From Chthoniobacterales bacterium (GTDB taxonomy: Bacteria; Verrucomicrobiota; Verrucomicrobiia; Chthoniobacterales; UBA10450): DNA of 64,000 nt. The stretch covers positions 1 through 64,000 of the forward strand of contig JACDGM010000002.1 in the NCBI GenBank assembly GCA_013815325.1, in the 5' to 3' direction. Below the pieces are notes generated by a model. The model worked only from the letters and a program-made list of their open reading frames with translations. It ran no database searches and was not told where the DNA came from. The translations under genes were made by a program, and so were the position numbers. Positions 26,485-35,273 of the stretch are shown here, in pieces; position 1 is the stretch's first letter; each line of letters opens with the position of its first letter.

Positions 26485-28890
26485 TCAGAAGAGTTGCGGC
26501 TGATCGTCGTCGGCATTTGGCTGTCCGATGATCGAACGGATTTTCTCGAGCATCTCGCGAAAATCATACGGTTTCTGGATCGTGTCGATGACGCCGGCTT
26601 TCAAAATCTCGGAGCGAATATTTGGCTCGAGATAACCGCTCGCCACGATCGCGCGCACGTTAGGTTTGAGCTCTTTCATCTTCAGAAAAACCTCACGGCC
26701 GCCGAGCCGAGGTAAGCCGAGATCGCAGAGGACGAGACCAATCTCGTCCTTATGTTCGGTGAACATTTCCACCGCCTCCACGCCGTCCTTGGCCGCGAGT
26801 ACGCGATAACCGTCGCCCTCGAGCATGATGACCCCGAGCCCGCGCAACATCTCTTCGTCCTCCACCAGCATGATGGTGCGCGCGGGATCGTTAGGCCGAG
26901 CCGGAGCATTCTCGCCCTCCCCCGCGGCGGGTTCAGCGACGTGCTCCAGCGGCAGATAAACACTGAAGGTGGTGCCGTAGCCAGGCTCACTATCCACCTG
27001 CACGAAACCGCGGTGATTATTGACCACGCCGTAAACGACCGACAGCCCCAGCCCCGTCCCTTTGCCGCGCTCCTTCGTCGTATAGAACGGCTCGAAAATA
27101 TGCGGCTTCACCTGTTTGCTGATGCCACCGCCGGTGTCGACAACGCGGATGCAGGCGTAGCGCTCGGCCGTCACGCCGGTAAAATGTTCGCCGAGCTCCG
27201 CACCAGGCGTGGTGGCGCTCTCGAGCGTAATCGTGCCTCCGTCCGGCATGGCGTCGCGCGCATTCACGCAGAGATTCAGGAGCACTTGATGAATCTGGCT
27301 GCGATCGGCCTTCGCCAGCGGCAGGTTTGGTTGCAGATGGAGCACGAAATTAATCGTCTTCGGGAAAGTCGCTCCGAGCATGTTGTCCATTTCGCGGAGC
27401 ACGGCATTGAGATCGAGCGGGGCAACCTGCGCTTCGGTTTGGCGGGCTGAAGTGAGTAATTGCTGGACCAGCGCAGCGCCGCGCTCGACCGCCTCGCGGA
27501 TGACACGGATCGCCTCCGAGACGCGCTCGGGGTGCGACTGCCATTCCTCGATGCGCGTGGTGTAGCCGAGGATGATGGCGAGAATGTTATTGAAGTCGTG
27601 CGCAATGCCGCCAGCAAGCGTGCCGAGCCCCTCCATCTTCTGCGCCTGGATGAGCTGCTGCTCGAGCCGCTTGCGTTTGGTATCATTAAAAAGATAACCC
27701 TTCAGCTCGGTCGGATGGCCCGCGGGGTCGAAACTCCCGGTGAATCTGGCGGCGACATAAACCGCGTCCCCATCGCGTTGCCGCATCTCCAGTTCGTCGC
27801 GCTCCACACTCTCGTTAGGCCGGATCTCCGCAAGCAGGTCGAGCCCTTCCTTTTTCGTGCGCAAGAGCGACATAAAGTTCGCCCTCTTCGCTTCCTCGAT
27901 GGAATCAAAACCAAAAATCCGGACGAACGCCGGGTTGCAGGTCAGGATTGCGCCATCGGGTTTCATCATGAGGTTGCCGGTCAGATCTTCATCGACAAAA
28001 CGGCGATAGCGTTCCTCGCTCCGGCGCAGCGCCTCCGCTGCGCGGACGCGATCGGTCACGTCGGCGTTGATTTGCAACCAGGGCGCATCCGGCTTCGTAT
28101 CGGTCAGCGTCCAACTGCTCGCGACCACGATCTCGCCACCGTCGCGGCGGGTTTGCCAGAGTTCGCCTTCCCAATGGTCTTCCGCGCGGAAAGTCGCTTG
28201 GAGCCAGCCGAGGGTTTCGGCGGCGCGAGTTTTTAGCAACTCGTCCACGTTCTCACCGAGCGCCTCCTCGCGTTTCCAGCCATAGATGCGCTCGGCCCCG
28301 CGATTCCAATAAGTGATCCCGCCGGTCGAGTCGCAGATGACGATGGCGTCGCTCGCCAGATCGAGCAGCTCGGCGTGTTGCAGAAGGTCCCGCCGGACAT
28401 TTTGCAGGTCGCGTTCGGCACGCGCCTCGCGCAGCGCGCGCCGGACAGCCGGGCCAAGTTTCGAGAGATATTCTTTGCGGACGAAATCATTCGCACCCGC
28501 GTTCAAGATGGCGATGCCTTCGTCGGGAGTGAGCTTGCCGACGACAAAGATGAAGGGCACTCCGGGCCGTTTCGCTTGAGCAAGCGCGAGAGCGTGAAGT
28601 CCATCAAGCTCTGGGAGGAATCGCTCCGCGAGAATGAGGTCGAGCTCCGGCGCGTCCAGCGCCCTAACGAACTCTTCCTCCGTCCGCACGCGCTGGGCGG
28701 CGGACTCGATGCCGTTGCGTTCGAGCTCCGCGCGAACGACCGCGGCGTCGGCCGCGCTGGCCTCCAGATGAACGATCTGCAATGGCGACATGGAGGGTGG
28801 ACGTTGAGACGACCGCCGATTGGCCGCCGGGGTCCTTTCCTCGTTCACTCGTCCCACGTTCGCCAAGGCGCTGCCAGTTTCTTGAAGCAT
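26485..28890 (-). CDS. hybrid sensor histidine kinase (REC-like, PAS, PAS, HisKA, HATPase, REC)
   Basis: 801-residue cytosolic sensor kinase. In order it has an N-terminal receiver-like domain (about 35-150), two PAS domains (about 165-300 and 300-430) and HisKA with the phospho-His in LAGGIAHDFNNILA. The HATPase follows with NLCVNARDAMPDGG, VDTGGGI and GTGLGLSVVYG, then a C-terminal receiver with LVLCDLGLPRLGG. The N-terminal receiver reads LDLILAERFLPELDG, with Glu where the phosphorylated Asp should be, so it may be a permanent mimic or a ligand domain. No partner regulator is adjacent. Confidence 0.92.
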   Translation of the reverse strand: MLQETGSALANVGRVNEERTPAANRRSSQRPPSMSPLQIVHLEASAADAAVVRAELERNGIESAAQRVRTEEEFVRALDAPELDLILAERFLPELDGLHALALAQAKRPGVPFIFVVGKLTPDEGIAILNAGANDFVRKEYLSKLGPAVRRALREARAERDLQNVRRDLLQHAELLDLASDAIVICDSTGGITYWNRGAERIYGWKREEALGENVDELLKTRAAETLGWLQATFRAEDHWEGELWQTRRDGGEIVVASSWTLTDTKPDAPWLQINADVTDRVRAAEALRRSEERYRRFVDEDLTGNLMMKPDGAILTCNPAFVRIFGFDSIEEAKRANFMSLLRTKKEGLDLLAEIRPNESVERDELEMRQRDGDAVYVAARFTGSFDPAGHPTELKGYLFNDTKRKRLEQQLIQAQKMEGLGTLAGGIAHDFNNILAIILGYTTRIEEWQSHPERVSEAIRVIREAVERGAALVQQLLTSARQTEAQVAPLDLNAVLREMDNMLGATFPKTINFVLHLQPNLPLAKADRSQIHQVLLNLCVNARDAMPDGGTITLESATTPGAELGEHFTGVTAERYACIRVVDTGGGISKQVKPHIFEPFYTTKERGKGTGLGLSVVYGVVNNHRGFVQVDSEPGYGTTFSVYLPLEHVAEPAAGEGENAPARPNDPARTIMLVEDEEMLRGLGVIMLEGDGYRVLAAKDGVEAVEMFTEHKDEIGLVLCDLGLPRLGGREVFLKMKELKPNVRAIVASGYLEPNIRSEILKAGVIDTIQKPYDFREMLEKIRSIIGQPNADDDQPQLF

Positions 28891-28900
28891 TGAAGCGTTA

Positions 28901-28938
28901 GATCGTTAGGTAAAAGACGACAATTTTGCCTAACGATT
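28901..28938. terminator. hairpin made of two inverted CCTAACGA motifs
   Basis: GATCGTTAGGTAAAA-(loop)-TTTTGCCTAACGATT. The two octamers (28903-28910 and 28929-28936) face each other and form a 14-bp stem with one G-T type mismatch and an 8-base loop. It lies just after the POT transporter (minus strand) and before the kinase start, so it is placed as a terminator. The same use of paired uptake sequences is known in Neisseria and Haemophilus. Confidence 0.75.
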
Positions 28939-28971
28939 AACTGACCTGAGTTATGCGGCCCGATTCTCCGT

Positions 28972-30396
28972 TCACGGCATCCCGAGTTCGGTCGCCATCT
29001 CAGGCGGGCCGTGAATCCCAGGCTCCTGCGATTGGAGATACGTCCGTTCGCGGTAGTGACGCGAGACGAAGACGTAAATGACGGCAGCAGCAAACATGAG
29101 CAGGGTGAAGAAACGGAAGTAATTCGCCCCTTCCAGATTCATGCCCGCCGCTTTCAGTTTCGGGAGGAGGAAACTAATGAGCGACGGTATTTGATTTCCG
29201 AGCGCGATGGAGAGCAGCCACATCGCCATGAGCAAACTCTTCATGCGGTTCGGCGCCTGCGTGTAGGAGAATTCCAAGCCGGTGATCGAAACCATGACTT
29301 CGCCCGCGCTCAGGATGATGTAGGCGAGGAATTGCCAGCCGACGTTCGGGTGGCCGCCGTGATCGATGCTGAGTTGGATTCCCCAGATGACGACGAAGGA
29401 AAGGGCGGTGAGGAACAAGCCGATGCCGATCTTGCGCAAAGGCGTGAGGGGGAAGACGCGGCTGATCGCCGGATAGAGCCAGTAATTGAACAACGGAATC
29501 ATCGCCAGGATGAAAATCCCGTTTACGACGTTTACCTGCTCGGGCAGAAAATTGATCCCGAAGAAATGGAGATCCATATGCTGGCATTGGAGGGTCCATT
29601 CGCCGCCGCTGCTCTGATCCCAGAGCGCCCAGAAAATCATGGTGAAGGCAAAGATCTTCCAGACACGCGCGAGCACGCTCCGCCCTTCCTTGCTCTTCAG
29701 GTCGCGCAGAAAGCCAAGCCCGGCCGGCGGGATGTGCACCATCTTCTTGCGGCCGAGCCAGAAGATGATCGTGGCGATAAACATCAACACGCCGGGAAGC
29801 CCAAAGGCGTAACGAGGTCCCCACTTCTCGCTACGGAGCAGAACCGGACAAAGCCAGATCGAAAAAGCCGAGCCGAGGTTGATAGAAAAATAGAACCAGC
29901 CAAAAACGCGGGCGAGCAAATGCTTGTTCGACTCGCCGAACTGGTCGCCGACGTTCGCCGAGACGCACGGCTTGATCCCGCCAGCGCCGGCGGCGATCAG
30001 GATCAGCCCGATCGCGAGCACCCATTTCTGTCCGAAAGCGATCGCAAATGATGTATCCATCAACGCTAGGGTGAAATGGCCGAAGCAGTAAACGATGGAG
30101 AGATAAAGGATCGTCCGATATTTCCCCAGCCAGCCATCCGAAATGATCGCGCCGAAGAACGGCATCCAGTAAACCGAGGAAACGAATTGATGAAACCAGC
30201 CTTGCGCTTCGTTTTGCGGCATGCCCTCGAGCACGCCGGATTTATTCACCAGAAACTGCGTCATGAATCCGATGAGGATGGTCCGCATCCCATAAAAGCT
30301 GAAGCGCTCCGCGCCTTCGTTCCCGATGATGTAAGGCACGCCCGGCGGCATCGTCGTGATGTTGGGCGGAGTGCGCAGGTATTTATCGTCGGCCAT
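28972..30396 (-). CDS. POT-family proton-dependent oligopeptide transporter
   Basis: 474-residue MFS-fold di/tripeptide importer of the POT/PTR2 group. The N-terminus carries the ERFSFYGMRTILIGFMTQFL motif, which corresponds to the family ExxER region; FGWFYFSINLGSAFSIWLCP is the PTR2 signature 2. About 12-14 membrane helices are seen. A TCGTTAGG copy lies 12 bp upstream of the start and an inverted pair follows the stop. It could supply peptides to the several peptidases in the window. Confidence 0.93.
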   Translation of the reverse strand: MADDKYLRTPPNITTMPPGVPYIIGNEGAERFSFYGMRTILIGFMTQFLVNKSGVLEGMPQNEAQGWFHQFVSSVYWMPFFGAIISDGWLGKYRTILYLSIVYCFGHFTLALMDTSFAIAFGQKWVLAIGLILIAAGAGGIKPCVSANVGDQFGESNKHLLARVFGWFYFSINLGSAFSIWLCPVLLRSEKWGPRYAFGLPGVLMFIATIIFWLGRKKMVHIPPAGLGFLRDLKSKEGRSVLARVWKIFAFTMIFWALWDQSSGGEWTLQCQHMDLHFFGINFLPEQVNVVNGIFILAMIPLFNYWLYPAISRVFPLTPLRKIGIGLFLTALSFVVIWGIQLSIDHGGHPNVGWQFLAYIILSAGEVMVSITGLEFSYTQAPNRMKSLLMAMWLLSIALGNQIPSLISFLLPKLKAAGMNLEGANYFRFFTLLMFAAAVIYVFVSRHYRERTYLQSQEPGIHGPPEMATELGMP

Positions 30397-30443
30397 GGCG
30401 CTGCTTTTCGTTAGGCTGGTTTTTTGTCTGCGCTTTTGCAGCG

Positions 30444-30520
30444 CGGATTACACGGATAGGGAAGCTCGATTCGGGCCCTCCTGGATCTCTGCTCTCCATC
30501 CGTGGCGTCAGTGTAATCCG
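30444..30520. repeat. imperfect inverted repeat
   Basis: CGGATTACACGGAT on the left pairs with ATCCGTGGCGTCAGTGTAATCCG on the right, apart from an inserted stretch, giving a long imperfect hairpin upstream of the POT gene and downstream of the small lipoprotein gene. It looks like a dispersed intergenic repeat; only one copy is in this window. Confidence 0.65.
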
Positions 30521-30538
30521 TTGTTCAAACTTTTTTCG

Positions 30539-30760
30539 TTAGGGCGTTTGACCTGGAAAAAAATTGGCGGGCGTGGGCGAAAGAGGCGGGGTGGGGATGG
30601 CGGCCTTCACTTCCTCTCTTCCGGGCTGGAGCGGGTGGAAATGTTCCCGTTGCAATTCGGGCAGCTCGCCCGGGTGATGACGTTCGCAGGAGGTGAAAAC
30701 GAGAAGCAAACCGGCGAGCACGCCGAGCGGAGAGAGCCGAGGACGAAACATGCGCGGCAA
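30539..30760 (-). CDS. small putative lipoprotein
   Basis: 73 residues: a signal peptide ending in a lipobox (VLAGLLLVFTSCERHH), then a short Pro-rich tail. No domain. The stop codon TAA is formed by the octamer CCTAACGA, a placement also seen in confident genes, which supports this ORF. It is divergent from the lipoprotein gene at 30838. Confidence 0.5.
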   Translation of the reverse strand: MPRMFRPRLSPLGVLAGLLLVFTSCERHHPGELPELQREHFHPLQPGREEVKAAIPTPPLSPTPANFFPGQTP

Positions 30761-30837
30761 GAGTAAGGGGCCAGTCGCGCGCCGCGCAACAAAAAGATTG
30801 GCGCGGCGCAGCCCGGGCTCCTAGCCTTCTGCGCACG

Positions 30838-31254
30838 ATGCGATCTGCTCGGACGCTCCTCTGTCTCATCGCACTCGGCCTTTCCTCTTGCCGCACGACA
30901 CCGGAGATGCCGGCGAATATTCCTCCGACCATTGACGGCTACAAAAAGGTTGTCGAAGACCAGCTCGGGCCCGTTTGGTATCGCGAGGTCGCGGCGAACC
31001 CGGGAACGACAACCGGAACAGTGAAATTGACCTTCGAATTACCCGCTGCGGGCGGACGGGCGCGCAATCTCAAAACCGTTTCCAACGACAGCGGAGTCGC
31101 GGACGAGAGAATTGCCCGCGCGGCGGTCGGGCGGCTGCGTGTGCCGCCCATCCCAGCGGCTATTCTCAAGGCAGCGCGCAAAGACTATCTCGCGTTCGAC
31201 GAGAGTTCACCGTTTACCCGAACCCGCCAGCTTCGCCGGCGCCCGCACCGCTGA
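30838..31254 (+). CDS. TonB-C-like lipoprotein, probable 3' frameshift
   Basis: Signal peptide with lipobox (LLCLIALGLSSCRTT), then a domain resembling the C-terminal TonB-like fold found in verrucomicrobial lipoproteins (YKKVVEDQLGPVWYREVAANPGTTTGTVKLTFELPAAG...AVGRLRVPPIPAAILKAARKDYLAFDE). After DYLAFDE this frame reads an Arg-rich tail, whereas the neighbouring frame continues as EFTVYPNPPASPAPAPLKR and stops inside the motif CGTTAGG at about 31260. A one-base loss near 31203 is the simplest explanation, real or from sequencing. Confidence 0.65.
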   Translation: MRSARTLLCLIALGLSSCRTTPEMPANIPPTIDGYKKVVEDQLGPVWYREVAANPGTTTGTVKLTFELPAAGGRARNLKTVSNDSGVADERIARAAVGRLRVPPIPAAILKAARKDYLAFDESSPFTRTRQLRRRPHR

Positions 31255-31256
31255 AA

Positions 31257-31281
31257 CGTTAGGCGCGACTTTGGCCTAACG
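31257..31281. terminator. second hairpin of inverted motifs
   Basis: CGTTAGGC-(9 bases)-GCCTAACG, a perfect 8-bp inverted pair of the core motif between the TonB-C-like gene and the S9 peptidase. It has no T-run but is placed as a terminator for the upstream gene. Confidence 0.6.
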
Positions 31282-31316
31282 GATTGCGCGACCGGCGGGC
31301 AGTGCCAGTTTAGCGC

Positions 31317-33536
31317 ATGTTGAACCGACTCCTGCGGACCGCTCTTCTTCCATTGGTTTGCCTAACGATCGCGCCGCTGGGCCACGCCGCCGCGGAAAAG
31401 AAACGCAACATCACTGAGAAAGATCTTTTCGATTTCGTCTGGATCGGCAACCCGCAGGTTTCGCCCGATGGCGCGCGCGTTGTTTACGTCCGCGTGGTCG
31501 TGAACGAAAAGAAGGAGGGCTACGACACGTCCCTCTGGATGCTAGCGACGGCCGGTGGCGAGGCGCCGCGGCAACTCACGAACGGCCCGCACGATGGCGG
31601 CGCGCGCTGGTCGCCGGATGGGAAGCTCCTCGTTTTCACCCGCGCAGACGAGAAGGACGGGAAGCCGCAGCCACCTCAGCTTTGCCTGCTCTCGATGGCC
31701 GGCGGCGACGCTTTTGTTTTCACTGATCTGCCGAAGGGAGCGGGCGATCCGAAGTGGTCGCCGGATGGGAAATGGATCGTCTTCACCGAAAGTTCGAATC
31801 CCGAGGATCTCGCGAAACAGGCGGCGAAGAAAAAGAAGGAGAAAGCAGGAGAAAAGGCAGAGGAAGAGCACGAGAGTGACGTGCACGTTATCACGCAGGC
31901 AGTCTACCGCGAAAACGACGAAGGCTATCTCGACCCGAAACGTCCGCAGCATCTTTGGATTATCCAGGCACTGCAGAGTGCGGACGAAAAGCGCGAGCCC
32001 CGCCAGCTCACGAGCGGTCGCTTCGACGAGGGCAACGCCTTTTGGTCGAAGGACGGCGCGCAGATTTACTTCACCTCGCTGCACGTGGTCGAGCCGTATT
32101 ACGAGCTGCCCAAGACAGAGCTCTACGTCATCCCCGCGAAAGGTGGCGACGCGAAACTGTTGCTCACCATTCCGATGGACACCGGTGCACTCGCGCTCAG
32201 CCCGGACGGCAAGAGCGCGGCCTTTGTCGCCTCCGTGGACGAGCCGGTGAACTCCTATACGCAGCCCGATCTCTGGACGATCGATCTCACGCCGGGCGCG
32301 CAGGCGCGCAACCTAACGAGTGGATTTGATGACGACGCGGGCGCCGGCGTTTTCGGCGATAACGCCGCGCCGCGCGGGTTGGGCGGCAACGCGCCTGTCT
32401 GGTCAGCCGATGGCAAAACCATCATCGATATTTACGCCAAGGAAGGGCAGACACAGCTCGCCGCCTTCGACGTCGCGAACAGTGCCGTCACGGACCTGAC
32501 GCATGGCAAACAGGCGATCATTCGTTATTCCGCGGCGGCCGATGGGAAAAAAACCGTTTGCCTCGTTTCCACTCCGACGCGCATCAACGACTTGTTCTGC
32601 ATCGACCAGCCGGGAGCGGAGCCGCGCCAGCTCACGCACGTTAACGATACCCTCTTCGCCCAGCTTAACCTGACCGAGCCGGAGGAAATCTGGTACGAGA
32701 GCTTCGACGGCAAACGCGTTCAGGCCTGGGTGCAAAGGCCGCCGGGATTCGACCCGACGAAAAAATATCCACTCATTCTCAACATCCACGGCGGGCCGCA
32801 CGCCGCCTACGGCTACATCTTCGAACACGAGTTCCAGTGGATGGCAGCGAAGGGTTACGTCGTGCTTTATCCAAACCCGCGCGGAAGCACGAGCTACGGC
32901 CAGCAATTCGGGAACATCATCCAATACAAATATCCCGGCGACGATTTCAAGGACCTGATGGCGAGCGTGGATGAGGTCGTTAGGCGCGGAGGGATCGACG
33001 AGAAAAAACTGGGTGTGACGGGCGGAAGCGGCGGCGGGCTGCTGACCGATTGGGTCGTCGGTCACACCGACCGCTTCGCCGCTGCGGTGGCCCAGCGCGA
33101 CATCGCAGATTGGGCGGACTGGTGGTACACGGCGGATTTCACGCTCTTCCAGCCGAGCTGGTTCAAGACGCCGCCGTTCCTCGATACGGAAGGCGACTAC
33201 AAAGCGCGTTCGCCGATCACTTCCATCAACAACGTCAAGACGCCGCTCATGCTCGTGCTCGGCGAAGACGACACGCGCACCCCGCCGGGAGCGGGCGGCG
33301 AGCAGATGTTTCGCGCGCTCAAGTTCCGCAAAATCCCGACGGTGATGGTGAAGTTCCCTAACGAGACCCACGAGCTCTCACGCTCCGGTCAGCCTTGGCA
33401 TCGGGTCGAGCGGCTCGAGCACATCGTTGGCTGGTTCGATCACTGGCTGCTCGGCGTGGCGAAACCGGAATACGAGGTCGCCCCGAAGGATGAAGTGTCG
33501 GCGAAACCGAAACCGCCGGCGGAGAAAAGGCCTTAG
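31317..33536 (+). CDS. S9-family (prolyl oligopeptidase-like) peptidase
   Basis: 739-residue secreted serine peptidase of the acylaminoacyl-peptidase/DPP group. Signal peptide MLNRLLRTALLPLVCLTIAPLGHAAA; an N-terminal seven-bladed propeller with repeated WSPDGK and LSPDGK strands; then an alpha/beta-hydrolase domain. The catalytic Ser is in GVTGGSGGGLL, the Asp in LGEDDTRTPPG and the His in FPNETHELS. A Lys/Glu-rich insertion lies near residues 175-190. The TAG stop lies within the inverted repeat that follows. Confidence 0.94.
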   Translation: MLNRLLRTALLPLVCLTIAPLGHAAAEKKRNITEKDLFDFVWIGNPQVSPDGARVVYVRVVVNEKKEGYDTSLWMLATAGGEAPRQLTNGPHDGGARWSPDGKLLVFTRADEKDGKPQPPQLCLLSMAGGDAFVFTDLPKGAGDPKWSPDGKWIVFTESSNPEDLAKQAAKKKKEKAGEKAEEEHESDVHVITQAVYRENDEGYLDPKRPQHLWIIQALQSADEKREPRQLTSGRFDEGNAFWSKDGAQIYFTSLHVVEPYYELPKTELYVIPAKGGDAKLLLTIPMDTGALALSPDGKSAAFVASVDEPVNSYTQPDLWTIDLTPGAQARNLTSGFDDDAGAGVFGDNAAPRGLGGNAPVWSADGKTIIDIYAKEGQTQLAAFDVANSAVTDLTHGKQAIIRYSAAADGKKTVCLVSTPTRINDLFCIDQPGAEPRQLTHVNDTLFAQLNLTEPEEIWYESFDGKRVQAWVQRPPGFDPTKKYPLILNIHGGPHAAYGYIFEHEFQWMAAKGYVVLYPNPRGSTSYGQQFGNIIQYKYPGDDFKDLMASVDEVVRRGGIDEKKLGVTGGSGGGLLTDWVVGHTDRFAAAVAQRDIADWADWWYTADFTLFQPSWFKTPPFLDTEGDYKARSPITSINNVKTPLMLVLGEDDTRTPPGAGGEQMFRALKFRKIPTVMVKFPNETHELSRSGQPWHRVERLEHIVGWFDHWLLGVAKPEYEVAPKDEVSAKPKPPAEKRP

Positions 33537-33614
33537 ACAGGATTAACAGGATGGGAAGAATCCGCTGCGCAGTTCTTCTCTCTTAATCCCAATAATCCTG
33601 TTGATCCTGTCTAA
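33533..33614. repeat. inverted repeat TTAGACAGGATTAACAGGAT
   Basis: Arms TTAGACAGGATTAACAGGAT (33533-33552) and ATCCTGTTGATCCTGTCTAA (33595-33614) match at 19 of 20 positions. It carries the stop codon of the S9 peptidase and lies before glpX, so it may act as a terminator. Similar sequences are widespread intergenic elements in several bacterial phyla. Confidence 0.8.
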
Positions 33615-33664
33615 TAAACACAGCAGGCCTTGTCACGGCCGCGGCCTTTTGCGAACGTCACTCG

Positions 33665-34729
33665 ATGCGGATCCCAAAGCAGAACTACGCCGACATCGAG
33701 CGCATCATCGAATTCGATTTCGTCCGCGCGACCGAAGCCGCCGCCCTCAATGCGCTCGCCTGGCTCGGCCGCGGCGAAAAGGAAAAAGCCGACGCGGCCG
33801 CCTGCGACGCGATCCGCGGGATGTTCGACCTCATGAACATCTGCGGCGAAGTCGTCATCGGCGAGGGGATCAAAGACGACGCGCCCGGTATTTTCAAAGG
33901 CGAACAACTCGGCATGTGGCTGCCGGGCGCGCCGCAATTCGACATCGCCCTCGACCCGATCGACGGGACCACGAACATCGCCAAAGGCGCGCCGAACTCG
34001 ATCACCTGCATCGCGGCGGCGAGTCCGGAAAAAGGAGTCAACGTCGCGCTCCGCGACATCCCGTCGTTCTATATGATGAAGCTGGCTTACGGCCCAGCCG
34101 TCATTCGCAGCATGAAGGTCGCGGGGATCGAGACTTTGAAACTCGAGAGCCCGATCGAGGAGACGCTCATTACTGTGGCGAAGGCCTCTAACAAGCGCGT
34201 GCAGGACGTCGTCGTCATGATGCTTGACCGGCCGCGCCACAAAAAAATCGTCGCGGAAATACGGCGCGTTGGCGCGTCGTTGCGCATGATCAGCGATGGA
34301 GACATCGCAGCGGCGATGGCCCCGTCTTATCCGGAGAGCGGGATCGATCTTTACGTTGGCATCGGTGGTTCGCCTGAAGCCGTTCTGGCCGCGGCGGGAA
34401 TCAAGTGTCTCGGCGGCGATATGCAATGCATGATGTGGCCGCGGGATGAAAACGAGCGCACGGAGTTGATCGCCGCGGGCCATGAAGCGGATCTGGGCCG
34501 CGTCTTTTTCGTCGACGACCTCGCGAACGGAAAAAACATTATCTTCTGCGCGACTGGCATCAGCGACAGCGCGCTGTTGCGCGGAGTGAAATCACAAGGC
34601 GCGAACGCGATTACTCATTCAGTCTTGATGCGCGCGAAAAGTAAAACCGTCCGCTTCATCCGCGCTTCGCACGATTTGCAAAGCAAGACGATCCGGCTGC
34701 GCTCCGATAATCGCGAACACGGACTTTGA
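33665..34729 (+). CDS. glpX: class II fructose-1,6-bisphosphatase (GlpX type)
   Basis: 354 residues, close to the cyanobacterial FBP/SBPase form. Metal and substrate motifs: VVIGEGIKDDAPG, FDIALDPIDGTTNIAKG, then VGIGGSPEAVLAAAGIKCLGGDMQ. It hydrolyses fructose-1,6-bisphosphate in gluconeogenesis and possibly sedoheptulose bisphosphate. No CCTAACGA copy is inside. A single gene flanked by two inverted repeats. Confidence 0.95.
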   Translation: MRIPKQNYADIERIIEFDFVRATEAAALNALAWLGRGEKEKADAAACDAIRGMFDLMNICGEVVIGEGIKDDAPGIFKGEQLGMWLPGAPQFDIALDPIDGTTNIAKGAPNSITCIAAASPEKGVNVALRDIPSFYMMKLAYGPAVIRSMKVAGIETLKLESPIEETLITVAKASNKRVQDVVVMMLDRPRHKKIVAEIRRVGASLRMISDGDIAAAMAPSYPESGIDLYVGIGGSPEAVLAAAGIKCLGGDMQCMMWPRDENERTELIAAGHEADLGRVFFVDDLANGKNIIFCATGISDSALLRGVKSQGANAITHSVLMRAKSKTVRFIRASHDLQSKTIRLRSDNREHGL

Positions 34730-34796
34730 AGAAGAATGAAGGATGAAATTAAACCTCGTTGGAGCCACTCCTTTCATGTTTCATCCTTTCTTCAAA
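34725..34796. terminator. inverted repeat after glpX
   Basis: TTTGAAGAAGAATGAAGGATGAAA pairs with TTTCATCCTTTCTTCAAA with a small bulge, starting inside the glpX stop region. It is a probable transcript end, but there is no T-run. Confidence 0.55.
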
Positions 34797-34852
34797 TCTC
34801 CTGCTCGACATGCGAGACGTCTCCTGTTCAAATCAGATAACCAACGCCGCTT

Positions 34853-35251
34853 ATGAGACAAATACCGAAATCTGAACTGTCGCCAGATAATGGCGCGATC
34901 ATCGACACGAAATGGAAATTGGAACCGCTGAGTTACCACTCTTGCGCCGCGGGTCCCTCCCACGAGAAACCGACGGACGGGAACCTCCACTTGCCCGAGG
35001 TTATTATCTACGACCACGTCGGCTTCAAAGGCGCCTACGCGCGGACGAACTTGAGCTTCCATTTTCTCGGGACCTTTTGGAACGATCGTATCAGCTCTTT
35101 GATCGTCGTTAGCGGCGTCTGGCGCTTTTATCGCGACGAGTACTACAAGGGCGATCACTGGGATCTTGGTCCGGGCTTTTACGAATGCTTCTTCACCGAC
35201 GCCGGCCCGGATGACGTCGTCAGTTCATTTAAGGCTATTTCGTTAACCTAA
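34853..35251 (+). CDS. beta/gamma-crystallin-domain protein
   Basis: 132 residues with two Greek-key motifs: VIIYDHVGFKGAYARTNLSFHFLGTFWNDRISSLIVVSG and VWRFYRDEYYKGDHWDLGPGFYECFFTDAGPDDVVSSFKAI. Each ends with the N/D-N/D-x-x-S/T-S calcium site (NDRISS and DDVVSS), so calcium binding is likely. No signal peptide is seen. Microbial members are linked to calcium binding, stress and dormancy. The TAA stop is formed by a CCTAACGA copy within a short palindrome TTCGTTA-ACC-TAACGAA. Confidence 0.82.
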   Translation: MRQIPKSELSPDNGAIIDTKWKLEPLSYHSCAAGPSHEKPTDGNLHLPEVIIYDHVGFKGAYARTNLSFHFLGTFWNDRISSLIVVSGVWRFYRDEYYKGDHWDLGPGFYECFFTDAGPDDVVSSFKAISLT

Positions 35252-35273
35252 CGAACGGGCAAATCGCGATGTG

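Noticed and set aside
29011-30051. 346-residue plus-strand ORF
   Set aside because: Highly charged shadow of the POT transporter gene.
32403-33371. 322-residue minus-strand ORF, and the 290-residue ORF at 33611-34483
   Set aside because: Shadows of the S9 peptidase and glpX; no protein family features.
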